DNA of 64,000 nt from Gerris lacustris (GCA_951217055.1 OX578276.1:10308580-10372579); one strand, 5' to 3'; positions 52,797 through 62,579 are shown, numbered from the stretch's first letter. Numbers and translations: made by a program. Notes: generated by a model not told the origin, from the letters alone.

Positions 52797-53160
52797 AGGA
52801 GGAACTTTAGGATTTTTATGAAACATTTGCTGACGGTTCCCTCGGTACATGGAAAAAATTGGGGAAGGAGTTCACAGCTTAGTGTATAGTCTCTCGAGAA
52901 AAAAAATTAAATTGTGTGTATTAAAAATTATTCCTGTGGAAGAAGACACAGTAGTCAACAGATCCCCACAAAAGACGCTGATCAAGAATTTGTCTGAAGT
53001 TTTGATTACAAAAAATTTAAGTGAACTGAGAGATAGAGAAGAGTACGCCTGTGATTTCGTCGAACTCTTAAAAGTGTGGTATGTGAACGGATAGTATCCT
53101 GAACAATTGGAATGATTATAACGATAACTTTAACATAGAACACTACAAACGCATTGGCGG
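52797..53160 (+). pseudogene. Haspin-type protein kinase N-lobe fragment
   Basis: YMEKIGEGVHSLVYSLSRK (glycine-rich loop with the third glycine changed), CVLKIIPVEEDTVVNRSPQK (ATP-binding lysine in LKII), EVLITKNLSELRDREEY, VELLKVWYVNG, stop at 53092, then YPEQLE. This order, especially the ITKNLSEL helix, matches haspin, the kinase that phosphorylates histone H3 threonine 3. The frame is open for 81 codons without introns. The rest of the kinase (catalytic HRD/DYT) is absent. It is bounded by direct repeats, so it is probably a retrocopy or captured fragment and not the resident gene. Confidence 0.65.
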
Positions 53161-53162
53161 AG

Positions 53163-53345
53163 GTCATTGGAGAAGTCTGCCCTGTTCAAATAAAATTAAG
53201 TACTAGTTTTATCTTCAATTACTTTATCTACCTTCTACTGCCCATCCATTAGGTTATATCTTTACCTTTAAACTTTATCATTCTCATTTGTTCCATATTT
53301 TTTCTGTTCCTCTTAAATATGAAACGAACTGGCTTTATCACTTTT
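53163..53345. repeat. Direct repeat, right copy
   Basis: Counterpart of 52609-52795. Its end continues into three copies of a 22-bp unit (CTGGCTTTATCACTTTTACA). Confidence 0.85.
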
Positions 53346-53394
53346 ACATTCTGGCTTTATCACTTTTACATTCTGGCTTTATCACTTTTACATA
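53328..53394. repeat. 22-bp tandem repeat, three copies
   Basis: CTGGCTTTATCACTTTTACATT units at about 53331, 53353 and 53375. The third ends in CATAGC. Confidence 0.9.
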
Positions 53395-53509
53395 GCATCA
53401 TCATCCCCACTAATTACACCACAATCAACTTCAATTCTTTGCTTTTATATTGTTATTGTTGTTTTGTCGTTGTCCTATTTTTTTCCTTTTCCTATGTTTC
53501 AGCCGACTT

Positions 53510-53660
53510 ACTACCTCCCGCCATATTATGCCAGTGGGATCCAGGCGTACAGGCAAATTACCAGATCGCTATAAAATCTTTAGCAGGCGATTGAGACGTG
53601 CCCGGCTTATCCTACCTATAAAGAAAAAACGGGTACATTTTTTCGTTTGTCTTTAAAATT
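53510..53660 (+). other. Unassigned GC-richer segment upstream of the Jockey ORF
   Basis: Encodes a basic 68-codon frame including MPVGSRRTGKLPDRYKIFSR and RRLRRARLILPIKKKRV. Possibly a piece of ORF1 or of another element; no family recognised. Confidence 0.3.
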
Positions 53661-53887
53661 CTTTTTAAACAGTTTAATCATTTTTACTCAATTTTGTTTT
53701 ATACAGGTAGTTCAGTCGAAAATATCGCAACACTATAAGATATGAGCTTTAGGTCTTACTATAATTAAAATGTTGAAAACACCTCAACAACTCTGAGTTA
53801 GTATGTCACCGGTAAAGTTTGTCAGAGACATGACTGACTCGATCCTAGGTCGACATGAGTAATATAAACAAGACCTATAGAGTGTGA

Positions 53888-56440
53888 TAACTCCTGGGCC
53901 AAATCTCACGAAGAAAGAGCCAATTATTTTTCCCTTCACCTTTCCGATCTTTTTAAACCACATCCAGATATAGTTGAACCCGAACACGTAAATTTCATCC
54001 TTAAAGACCTTGATACTCCTTTACTACTCTCACCTCCTCCTAAATCATTTACCCCATCCGACGTTAAATACATAATTAACCATTTGTCAAAAAATAAAAG
54101 TCCCGGCTATGACCTTATCACCTCCTCTATAATTAAACAACTTCCTAAAAAATCTATTATATTCCTAACCTACATTTACAATGCTGTTCTCCGCACCACA
54201 TACTTTCCTTACCTGTGGAAATACAGTTCCATAAAGATGTTCCCTAAACCCAATAAACCTCAACACCTTGTCACATCCTATCGTCCAATTAGCCTGCTTC
54301 CTATCCTCGGTAAAATCCTAGAAAAACTGCTCTTCAAACGAATCTCCAAAATATTCCATGCATCCAACATCCTGCCTAATCACCAGTTTGGCTTCCGATC
54401 CCAACATTCCACCATCCAACAGTGTCACCGGATTGTCGACTCCATCTCATCCTCCCTTGAGCGAAAACAGTATTGCACTGGTGTCTTCTTAGATGAGGCC
54501 CAGGCCTTTGATAGGATTTGGCACCAGGGCCTACTGTGGAAACTAAAGAGCATCCTCCCCTTTACCTATTACCTTATCCTCAAATCCTATCTCCATGATA
54601 GATACTTCCATGTAAGCTGTGGTCCTACCCGTTCACCTACATATCCTATTCTCGCAGGTGTTCCTCAAGGAAGTATTCTTGGTCCTTTACTATACTCCTT
54701 TTATACATCCGATATCCCTCAACTTCCTACTACCCAATTAGCTACCTTCGCTGACGACAAGTGTATATTCTCCACATCCTCTGATCCGAATACAGCATCC
54801 ACCAACATCCAAAACCATCTTGATCTCCTTGAACCTTGGTTAAGGAAATGGAGGATAAAAATAAATGAGCAAAAAAGTGCTCACGTCACTTTTACCCTCA
54901 GGCATTCAACATGTCCTCCAGTCATCCTCAACCAAGGACTCATCCCTCAATCCTGTTCCGTAAGATACCTAGGTCTCCATCTTGACCGACGATTGACTTG
55001 GGCTTTGCACACCAAAACTAAACGTACGGACACTAACAGACGGTACAAACTCTTACTCCGACTCCTCGACCAAAGATCCCACCTATCCCTTTCTAATAAA
55101 CTCCTTATCTACAATTCCATACTCAAACCAATTTGGACCTATGGAATTGAGCTCTGGGGTAGCACCAAGCGCTCAAATTCTTATAGGATCCAATCCCTTC
55201 AATCAAAGATCCTTCGAAAAATCACTAACTCTCCTGCATACGTTTCTAATCTCACAATTCACAACGACCTCAAAATTCCCTTTGTACAAGACCTCGCTTC
55301 TTCCCGCTACACAAAATTCCATGAAAACCTACACCATCATCCTAATCCTTTAGTCCAGGGGTGCCCAACCTTTTTTAATCAAGGGCCACATTTTCAACAT
55401 TCAAAGGGAAGGCGGGCCGGGGGCCGGTGGTGTACCCCGGGGGGGGGGGTCCTCCCCTAGAAAATTTAATATTTTTACCCTCACAAAACACGTTTTTATG
55501 CTTCCTAGAAGGTAAATTTTCCGTTTTAGTTTTAGCTGAAACACCATGTTAATAAAGTTATTTTTCTGTTACTAGCCTAGTTTTACTTTGTAGAAAATAA
55601 TACACTCAAATATATATTAAATGATTGTAATTAACCACACAAGTATAAAAATACAACAATAACAGTATGCATTACAAAACAGTTAGTCTTTCATTTTACA
55701 AAGTTATTAATCAAAATATCAAGTTTGTATGACACTTAGCTTCAGTGAGATAGTTGAAACTGCTTTGCACTTGTACTTAAAATGTCTTTCCACTTAGGCT
55801 CAAACTTGGTTGTACCAATCATTAATAACGATTGTAAGTGTTCATCTGCGAGGGAAGACCGGAATTTTGATTTAATGTAATTCATTTTTGAAAACGTTTG
55901 TTCGCAAACATAGGTCGAGCAAAACACTGAGAACATGGTACGAGCAAACATTTTTAAGTTTTTGAAATCTTCATTGGGCAAGGCGCTGTAGAATGGCAAC
56001 AGATCTCTGTTTTCCCCATTCTCCAATGTTGCTGGGCAAAATCAGCTGGGCTGTTCGACATTAGGAAATTAATATATTTTAGATTCTCTGAATGCTTGTG
56101 AATTCTTCTTTTTTATGGCAACACGGCGGGCCACATAAAATCGGCTCGCGGGCCGGACCCGGCCCGCGGGCCGTAGGTTGGGCACCCCTGCTTTAGTCGA
56201 ATCCATGGCTTCCATTCATATCCCCGACCGCCCTCCCCGTCGGCTGAAGAGGAGTTGGCCAAGAGATTTATTGCAATAATTATAATAATGTAAAATACCT
56301 GATAGGAGTACTATCACTGGGTAGCCTCTCCTCTCACGACCAACCACGCTAATTAACCATTGTCATCTATGTTACTAATAGCAATCTTTTGCAAGTAGCT
56401 TAAAATAAATATTTAAAAAAAAAAAAAAAAAAAAAAAGGT
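53888..56440 (+). pseudogene. Jockey-clade LINE ORF2 (RT domain nearly intact), split by a hAT element
   Basis: The frame is open from 53888 (NSWAKSHEERANYFSLHL) through 55355 with no stop. RT blocks are KNKSPGYDLITSSIIKQLP, SYRPISLLPILGKILEKLLF, HQFGFRSQHSTIQQCHRIVD, FLDEAQAFDRIWHQGLLWKL (motif A), GVPQGSILGPLLYSFYTSDI (motif B) and TFADDKCIF (catalytic FADD), then thumb VRYLGLHLDRRLTW and KPIWTYGIELWG. The hAT insertion (55356-56190) breaks it; 3' of the insert the same frame continues to a stop at 56272-56274 (RRLKRSWPRDLLQ). A 3' untranslated region ends in a ~26-A tail at 56438. The endonuclease domain and ORF1 are missing, so the copy is 5' truncated. Apart from the hAT it shows no lesion. 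Confidence 0.92.
55356..56190 (-). mobile_element. Internally deleted hAT transposon, 835 bp, 8-bp duplication
   Basis: Ends CAGGGGTGCCCAACCT and its complement AGGTTGGGCACCCCTG are perfect over 16 bp; CTTTAGTC is duplicated at 55348-55355 and 56191-56198. The minus strand 56026-55742 encodes the transposase C-terminus (SALPNEDFKNLKMFARTMFS, STYVCEQTFSKMNYIKSKFR, SSLADEHLQSLLMIGTTKF), ending SH then stop. The N-terminal and catalytic parts are deleted. GGGCC-rich subterminal repeats flank both ends (GGCCCGCGGGCC). Confidence 0.94.
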
Positions 56441-57330
56441 CATAGTAGCCCCTCGGAGATAGTAAGCAGATCCGCTGGCAGCTGAAAATACCAAAGATAT
56501 CAAAATACACCAATAAATCTCCTTAAACGTAGTAGGCACTTCAATGGCTGCCATATCGGACATGGTCTCATGATTTACAATGCCCGATTCCATTTTTAGC
56601 CTCCTCTTGGGCAATTGAAGACTCCTCGAAAAGAGGACACTTAGAGTCGTTGGGTGATGATGATACGTTTTAAGTTATGATCGGTGAGAGGCCTGGCTGG
56701 GAGTTACAGTTTTTGCTTATACGGCCTGAGAAACAGGCCCTTGCCAATGTTAATCTTCTATATCTTCTTGTTGTGCCTTCTAGCCTCTTCCATGGCCTTA
56801 ATCGCCTGTCGACCTTCATTAATCGTCTTTGCAATGCACTCAGCGCCACCTGCCACAGACCCCAGGCCGTGTATTGCAGCCAGAAAGAATCGGTATTACT
56901 CGAGGGATTCTATCAGGCTTTTTGCCTAGTTGTCTTAATCCGACTCCGAGTTTCACGGCTTGTAAAGCGGCCATTTTTTTTCTGGTATACACTCTTTTCT
57001 TTTGACTCATTCCTGATAGCCTGTTAAGCTTAAGTTTACCTCCCATTTTTTTTTTTTTTTTTTAGCCGTAGTAACTGCTTCATAGTCTTTGCTTTGAGCG
57101 TAGGCAATGTCGCGCTCTCTGCAGGCCGCGTAAAGGGATTTGAATCCAGTCAGACCTAGTGCAAATCTAGTTCAAGCTTGGTACCCGGAGCGCAAAATTG
57201 ATAACTGACAGACAAATTTAATTTAAGGGGAAGAGACTCCACGTCCTCTCCTGATGTTCGTACCTAGCATAATGAACGTTTTTTGCGTAGCGCCCCAACC
57301 TCGCAATACGCTATGGCGGCGACCAACCCT
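56440..57330 (-). pseudogene. Polinton/adintovirus-like virus relic: PLA2-like, small virion-like protein, adenain-like protease
   Basis: Minus-strand fragments in gene order. About 57300-57065: NIRRGRGVSSP, then a PLA2-like segment with APGTKLELDL and CRERDIAYAQSKDY; the calcium-loop and His-Asp type motif of parvovirus-like phospholipase A2 domains is partly kept. About 57046-56690: a basic start (MGGKLKLNRLSG), RIPRVIP, an Ala/Gly-rich hydrophobic stretch, RRHNKKI and GKGLFLRPYK, a small virion-type protein. About 56640-56450: traces of a cysteine protease (SGIVNHE, then AADLLTI-type end). I recognise this arrangement from integrated Polinton/adintovirus-like elements of invertebrates. Each gene has stops or frameshifts. 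The Jockey poly(A) borders it at 56440. Confidence 0.5.
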
Positions 57331-57690
57331 AGTGCTTTCGCCTCTGTTTGAACCAGCTTTAAGTACCATAATGCTGTAGTGACCATGGGCCAAAGTGGAT
57401 ATTTTATCTCCACTAGAATTCTAGTGATTCGTTAAGAATTAATATGAATGAGTTTACTTTATTTGAAGATAAGCTTAAAAATGTTGTTTCTCGATTTTTT
57501 GAAAACTGGGAAAATATTTTTGTAGTATGTGTCCGTCAGTCAGTTTATACGCATGATAAGTCCCCATTACTCCACCAAAAGGATTTTATTTTGATTATGA
57601 TGCCTCACATCAATTGATGCCCTGTCCAAATTGCACTTCGATGTACTAAAAAAAAATAACTAGAACGTCATTGAAAAAAATGTAGGTATT
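57331..57690. other. Unassigned spacer
   Basis: Contains CTAGAATTCTAG (57414), a small palindrome. No gene recognised. Confidence 0.4.
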
Positions 57691-57699
57691 TTAACAGCA

Positions 57700-58198
57700 C
57701 CGAAAACATTACCGGGCATGTCTAAAGAGTTTCTCATGTCATCAAGAGAATTGCTCAGTAAAACCATGTGATGGAGATAGGGTTGACTTCAGGCAAAACC
57801 TGAGGTTGTGGAGAGAAAATATTGCTGCGGCAACAAACAAAATTACTAATGAATACGTTCAAGATTTAACAATTTTGGATGTTTCGAATTCAGTAATTAG
57901 ATCGACTGGAGGAAGTACAGAGGCAGAGTCTAACTGTAACGACACTTCAATTTTCCAAACAAGCTCATTCCTTACAACAACACCCTTACCTGAACCTTCA
58001 TCCGGACCTAGCTCTTCAATACAACAAAGCTCACAAGTTGCATTCATTGTGCCACCACCACCAACACGATCGCCACAGAATGCAGCAAGGGGTGCAGGTG
58101 ATGGGCGCTCTCCTTCGAGACCTAATCCACCGATGAGATTTGTCAGCAATATTAACAAATATTATGATATGAGTCAACGAAATAATATCACAGGTTGA
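57700..58198 (+). other. Unrecognised ORF with Cys/His-rich start and Ser/Pro-rich end
   Basis: An open frame runs from about 57705 (CLKSFSCHQENCSVKPC, RVDFRQNLRLWRENIAAATN) to a TGA at 58196. After residue ~70 it is Ser/Thr/Pro-rich (TTTPLPEPSSGPSSSIQQSS, VPPPPTRSPQNAAR). About 160 codons without a stop. There is no ATG before the Cys-rich part in the frame that I can be sure of. It might be a transposon or viral accessory protein. No family assigned. Confidence 0.35.
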
Positions 58199-58580
58199 TG
58201 GTGGCACGAAAGCACTAAGATTCGCAAAAACCGAAAGCTTGTCGAGGAAAAAAAACAAAAAAACTCATAAGCAGAGCATTATTTGGATGGTGTTTATCAA
58301 AAACGATTTAACCCACAAAATTGAATTTTTTGGGTTAACACTTTTTCCTTATTATTTATGATTTACTGACCGTTTTTCAATAGGACTTCAACCTTTAAAA
58401 TATAATAAAAAATAAGTTATTGAAAGTTGAAGTATTGTAATTCTTTGTTTCTCAAAAAGGATTTTTAGTAATTTTAAATTGTATTTGTTTTAAGATTTGC
58501 TTACTATCAATTTTGCTAAAAAGAGTCAAGTGAATTATTCGAAGCCAAATAACTATTATAAAATGGCATATCTTCCATCA

Positions 58581-58630
58581 TTATGACTAGAGAGGTTAAA
58601 AAAAGAAACCCAACAATATTGTGTATAAGA
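58581..58630 (-). repeat. PLE-family tail, inverted copy
   Basis: Reads TGACTAGAGAGGTTAAAAAA then CAACAATATTGTG, the reverse complement of the tails at 60655-60707 and 62580-62632. It lacks the hammerhead core. Confidence 0.85.
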
Positions 58631-58633
58631 GTG

Positions 58634-58993
58634 AATGCTCTTGCTAAGAAGAATGCTCTTGCTAAGAAGAATGCTCTTGCTAAGATGAATGCTCTTGCTA
58701 AGAAGAATGCTCTTGCTAAGATGAATGCTCTTGCTAAGAAGAATGCTCTTGCTAAGAAGAATGCTCTTGCTAAGAAGAATGCTCTTGCTAAGATGAATGC
58801 TCTTGCTAAGAAGAATGCTCTTGCTAAGAAGAATGCTCTTGCTAAGAAGAATGCTCTTGCTAAGATGAATGCTCTTGCTAAGAAGAATGCTCTTGCTAAG
58901 AAGAATGCTCTTGCTAAGAAGAATGCTCTTGCTAAGAAGAATGCTCTTGCTAAGATGAATGCTCTTGCTAAGAAGAATGCTCTTGCTAAGATG
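58634..58993. repeat. 18-bp minisatellite, exactly 20 units in two variants
   Basis: The unit is AATGCTCTTGCTAAGAAG or the same with ATG as last triplet. The order of last triplets is (K = AAG, M = ATG): KKMKMKKKMKKKMKKKKMKM. Both strands are open in all frames because 18 is divisible by three (NALAKK repeats on plus). It begins next to GAGTGAATGCT, also the arm sequence of the hairpins at 59912 and 60551, so the unit may derive from that hairpin. Confidence 0.98.
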
Positions 58994-58997
58994 AAAA

Positions 58998-59512
58998 AAA
59001 GATTGTGCTTCTTTGGGTACCAGGGCTCGTGGACATAAGAGGAAACGAGGAAGCAGACAAGGAAGCACGAGCTGGTGCCGTCTCCCAAGATCCAGTCTCT
59101 ACCCCTGTACGCCTGGAAGACCAATTTCTTGCCCTGAAAGACATGGTGACAAAGCAATGGGAGGCTCTCTAGCGAGCACAGGATACTCTTTTTGCCAAAA
59201 TTTTCCCAAGCCTAGACCCCATTATGTGGCCAGAAGAGTTCAACAGACAAGCGAGAGTAAAAATGACTCGAGTAGCAACTGGTCACACAAGGGAAACCCA
59301 TAGTTATTTACTCCTAGGATTGGCCAGACCTGGATGTCCCAACTGTGGTGAACCATTGGTTCAACATCTAGTAGAAGAATGCGAGGGACTGGCCGAGGAA
59401 AGACAAAGTCACGGCCTTATTAGGTCGCTAGAGGAACTAATGACCTCAAAGGAAGGAATTGCCCAGCTTTGGGCCTTCCTTCAAAACACAGGAATAGCCA
59501 AGGAACTGTAGG
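58998..59512 (+). pseudogene. 5'-truncated LINE (RNase H end and C-terminus)
   Basis: IVLLWVPGLVDIRGNEEADK is the end of an RNase H domain, followed in the next frames by ARAGAVSQDPVSTPVRLEDQ, RVATGHTRETHSYLLLGLAR and CPNCGEPLVQHLVEECEGLA (CCHC-like) with a stop at 59509. An A-rich (TAAA)n tail runs to ~59610. It belongs to a different family from the LINE at 49170. One frame break. Confidence 0.85.
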
Positions 59513-59612
59513 AAAAAGGAAAAAAAATAAAAAATAAATAAATAAATACAAATGAAAAAAAATAAAAATAAAATAAAAAATAAAATAAAATAAAATAAAT
59601 AAATAAATATAT
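59513..59612. repeat. A-rich (AAATA)n tail
   Basis: Simple repeat directly after the LINE stop codon: AAATAAATAAATAAATAC, AAAATAAAATAAAATAAAAT. It is the LINE 3' tail expanded by slippage. Confidence 0.95.
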
Positions 59613-59884
59613 ATAAGTGGAATAAGTAAATGAAGGAATGATAAGCGGAATATAACTCAATTACAATAATAATGGGTGCATATGTGTTGCACAGTGTGGC
59701 ATAAACGTGAATAAAGGGCACAATAAAATAAATATATTTAATAAAAAACGTTTAATTAAGAGAAATAGAAATAAAAGAAGAAAGAAGATTATGAAAGAAA
59801 ACAACTGCAAAAATCGGATAATAGATATTTAAGAAAGAGTAGGCGCCAATGGCCCAAGCTGTCGAGGCGCTCCTACCTTTTAGC
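59613..59884. other. AT-rich spacer with a GC-richer end
   Basis: GGCGCCAATGGCCCAAGCTG and GAGGCGCTCCTACC at about 59843-59875. No element recognised. Confidence 0.4.
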
Positions 59885-59965
59885 CACGGGTGGAAGGTCG
59901 GATAAAAAAAAAGAGTGAATGCTGTACTGCCAGTACAGCATTCACTCTTACTAAGTTAACACATA
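59885..59965. repeat. Hairpin module, first copy
   Basis: GGGTGGAAGGTCGGATAAAA, then AGAGTGAATGCTGTACTG facing CAGTACAGCATTCACTCT, a perfect 18-bp stem, then TACTAAGTTAACACA. Repeats at 60532-60606. After it the sequence jumps into the middle of a tRNA-like repeat. Confidence 0.9.
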
Positions 59966-60531
59966 TAGAGGCCCGTGGTTCAAATCCCGGCGCTGGAGTG
60001 TATTTTTCACTGTCTGTTTCCCGTAGTTAATAATTATAATTTGATTTAAATTAAAATTTAACTTTCCGTAGTATGAAAACTACCAAAAACTTAAAAATTG
60101 AATTTCGAATTGATTGTACAAGGTACAGGTACTAATTGAGTACTTTATAATTATACGCGTTAATTCTTGGTTTAGTTCTAATGTCATAAATATTGACTGT
60201 CTAAATGTATATGAATATTGAAAGCTTGGATTCGGGACTAGTTATCGATTACGGTAGTGAAAAATCATTCTCCTGCGTAGCTTAGATGGAAGAGCGCTAT
60301 ACTGGAAATATAGAGGCCCGTGGTTCAAATCCCGGCGCTGGAGTGTATTTTTCACTGTCTGTTTCCCGTAGTTAATAATTATAATTTGATTTAAATTAAA
60401 ATTTAACTTTCCGTAGTATGAAAACTACCAAAAACTTAAAAATTGAATTTCGAATTGATTGTACAAGGTACAGGTACTAATTGAGTACTTTATAATTATA
60501 CGCGTTAATTCTTGGTTTAGTTCTAGGGGTG
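59966..60531 (+). repeat. tRNA-headed repeat, second locus, two partial units (344-bp period)
   Basis: GAGGCCCGTGGTTCAAATCC at 59970 and again at 60314 gives a 344-bp period. Between them lie the same tail modules as at 44196-44995. The second unit ends at GTTCTAGGGGTGG, where the second hairpin module starts. It is clearly related to 44196-45152. Confidence 0.88.
60271..60343 (+). tRNA. tRNA-like sequence (GGA loop), repeat head
   Basis: Acceptor 6 of 7 pairs (TCCTGCG/CGCTGGA), D-stem GCTT/GAGC, anticodon stem CTATA/TATAG with loop CTGGAAA, B-box GGTTCAAATCC. The T-stem has two mismatches and there is no long variable arm. Closer to a tRNA than the copy at 45008 but still a repeat head. Confidence 0.7.
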
Positions 60532-60707
60532 GAAGGTCGGATAAAAAAAAGAGTGAATGCTGTACTGCCAGTGTACAGCATTCACTCTTACTAAGTTAAC
60601 ACGCATACTGAAGATGACATGTAAGTCGAAACGCGTCTTTTAATTATAAAAAAATTCTGGTGACAATATTGTTGTGTTTGTTTTTTTAACCTCTCTAGTC
60701 ATAATTA
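60532..60707 (+). repeat. Hairpin plus hammerhead-like PLE tail
   Basis: Second copy of the hairpin module (GAGTGAATGCTGTACTG/CAGTGTACAGCATTCACTC), directly followed by CTGAAGA (60608-60614), stem II GAC/GTC (60616-60618, 60625-60627), GAAAC (60628-60632), GC, GTC (60635-60637) and then TTCTGGTGACAATATTGTTG and AACCTCTCTAGTCATAATTA. It looks like a complete PLE tail. Stem I beside the core is weak (AUA with UUU), with better pairing further out (AGTTAA/TTAATT). Confidence 0.65.
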
Positions 60708-61077
60708 TGAAGTGGTACCACAAAATCTCAGTCAAAACAACCAACTATTTGGCATAACTCCCATTTACAATTTACAATTAAGTTCCAAACAACACATTTT
60801 GTTAAGCTATTTTTTAATAAATACTCAAGCTCAGGAATCAACCCACGATCAAGCAGGCCGTGTCCCAAAACTTCAATTCGCAACACAAACTTAACCCATA
60901 AAAGATTAAATAGCTAGCTTATGATACTGAATTTGTTTTGTTTTTCCACAATGTGCTCTTGTTCTTGTAATTTTTATTTTTTTTTGTGCTATTATATTAG
61001 GTAAGTGATTAATAATACCTACAACAATATTATAAATTATAGCATTTTATAAACAAGTACTGAAAAAGCAACACTTT
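60708..61077. other. AT-rich region with a ~60-codon frame
   Basis: The frame 60712-60894 (LSQNNQLFGITPIYNLQLSS) is not recognised; Gln/Asn-rich. No other feature. Confidence 0.35.
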
Positions 61078-61842
61078 ACATATGGACAGAAGATATCGCA
61101 GGCAGAGGCACGCTGGAGGTGGGTTCTTGTCTAATAAAATACATTAATGAACGCGTTCTTGCGAAAGAACTGATACTAGGGTCAGGCAGTTGTGGTGGTC
61201 AAAATCGTAGTATTAAGATAGTTATTTTGTTGCTTGTGAACCATTTACTTTTGAACCATTCTACTTTAAAAAATATGTATTTGAGTTATCTGTTGTCACG
61301 GCACAGTTTTTTGCCAAATAATTCTGAATTTGGTAATGTTGAAAGTGCACTGAAAAAACAACTAAGAATTTATCAGCCAAGCGACTATATTAAAGTAATG
61401 TTGGAATGCAGAAAACAAAACAAGTTTGAAATTGTTATACGCTAAGTAAAGATAATATTTTTTCTGCAGATAAATTAACGGGTGCCATTACAAATCGTAA
61501 AAAAGATGTCACCAAAAATAAAGTATCGTGGCTCCAGCCACCAATGAAATTGAACTGCAATGATCTACTCCACTGACTTGGAACTTTAAAAACAATCTAA
61601 ATGGTGATGTCCAACAAGTAGACATTTCAAAGAAAGTAAAAAACACAAAAACTCTTAAATCGAAATAAACATTCGTTGGCCCATTGGAAGAACGATGTCA
61701 AATGAAAAAAATAAAGATGTGAAGGATATAATAAAACTAATACCGAAAGATGCCATGAACTTATATAAGCAAATTTTACGCAATCCAACCGAAGATTTCA
61801 TTGACGACGTAGAAGGATATGGGTCAGAAATTGACTTATAAA
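61078..61842 (+). pseudogene. DUF7869-type transposon-associated protein relic
   Basis: YIWTEDIAGRGTLEVGSCLI, ELILGSGSCGGQNRSIKIVI (the family has D-SCGGQNRN here), FLPNNSEFGNVESALKK and RIYQPSDYIKVMLECRKQNK, stop at 61443, then FSADKLTGAITNRKKDVTKN and KVSWLQPPMKL, and after shifts KDIIKLIPKDAMNLYKQIL to SEIDL, stop. This is the conserved C-terminal half of a widespread arthropod protein family, nuclease-like by motif order, assumed to belong to a DNA transposon. The aspartate before SCGGQ is replaced (GSGSC). Confidence 0.65.
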
Positions 61843-61879
61843 GTTATAAAGTGAAGATCAAGACGACGAATAATATGTT

Positions 61880-62375
61880 TATCTACTCACGGCAGCAAAA
61901 TTAAGCATTACTTAATTGTTTTTAGGCTGAAAAGTACTATTTCGCTGATTTGTCATTAGAATATTAAAAACAGGGAGGAAAGTAGTTAAAACAGTCAGGG
62001 AAATATTTCTCTACCTCGGCAGGGAAATATTTCCCTGCATAGGCAGAGAAAGCACAGTGTGTGTTATAACATTTGTTTTTGTATGTGTTTAGTTTTATTT
62101 CAATTTAGCTTTATTACAAAGCAATGTTAAATTATTAATGCATTAATATGTTTACCTAAGCTTCCATTTAAATCTTAAAGATTCCTTCTAAACAGCGTGA
62201 GTAGATAAAATATTGTATGCAACAAGGCAGCAACGGGAGCATTTCTTCCTCGTGAATATTACCTGCCTCGGGTTTGCTTCGGCAGTTAATTTTCATAGCC
62301 TTTCCTCTCCCCCGGCTCGGAGGCTAACTTAATCACTCGTCAGTAAAATTCCATTTTGCTGCCGCCTAGAGTTAT
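61880..62375. mobile_element. MITE with GGCAGCAAAAT inverted ends
   Basis: ACTCACGGCAGCAAAATTAA (61886-61905) faces CCATTTTGCTGCCGCCTAGA (62351-62370). GCAGGGAAATATTTCCCTGC at about 62018 is a perfect 20-bp palindrome inside, and GGCAGCAACGGG/CCTGCCTCGG-type copies add internal repeats. No transposase. Borders approximate. Confidence 0.65.
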
Positions 62376-62579
62376 AAATAACTATTATTTTATTTTATTG
62401 TTATTATTATAATTAAGTAACAATCTTTACAATATTTTTTACTCGTACTAATTTTACGTTTTTTTAAATAATCAGTAATAAATCATTTTTACTATTATTT
62501 CTTATTATAAACATTAACTTTCTTATGAATATATACTTACATATACTTTCTTATGAATACATAAGGTAGAGAAATAAAA
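62376..62579. other. AT-rich spacer
   Basis: ACTTTCTTATGAATA repeated twice around 62518 and 62547; otherwise nothing recognisable. Confidence 0.45.

Noticed and set aside
58516..59157. 213-codon minus-strand ORF with repeated LARAFF peptide, and its plus-strand counterpart
   Set aside because: Both come from the 18-bp minisatellite and are open in all frames; ends extend into unrelated LINE and spacer sequence.
59446..59721. Phe/Tyr-rich minus-strand ORF resembling a membrane protein
   Set aside because: Complement of the A-rich LINE tail; pure low-complexity effect.
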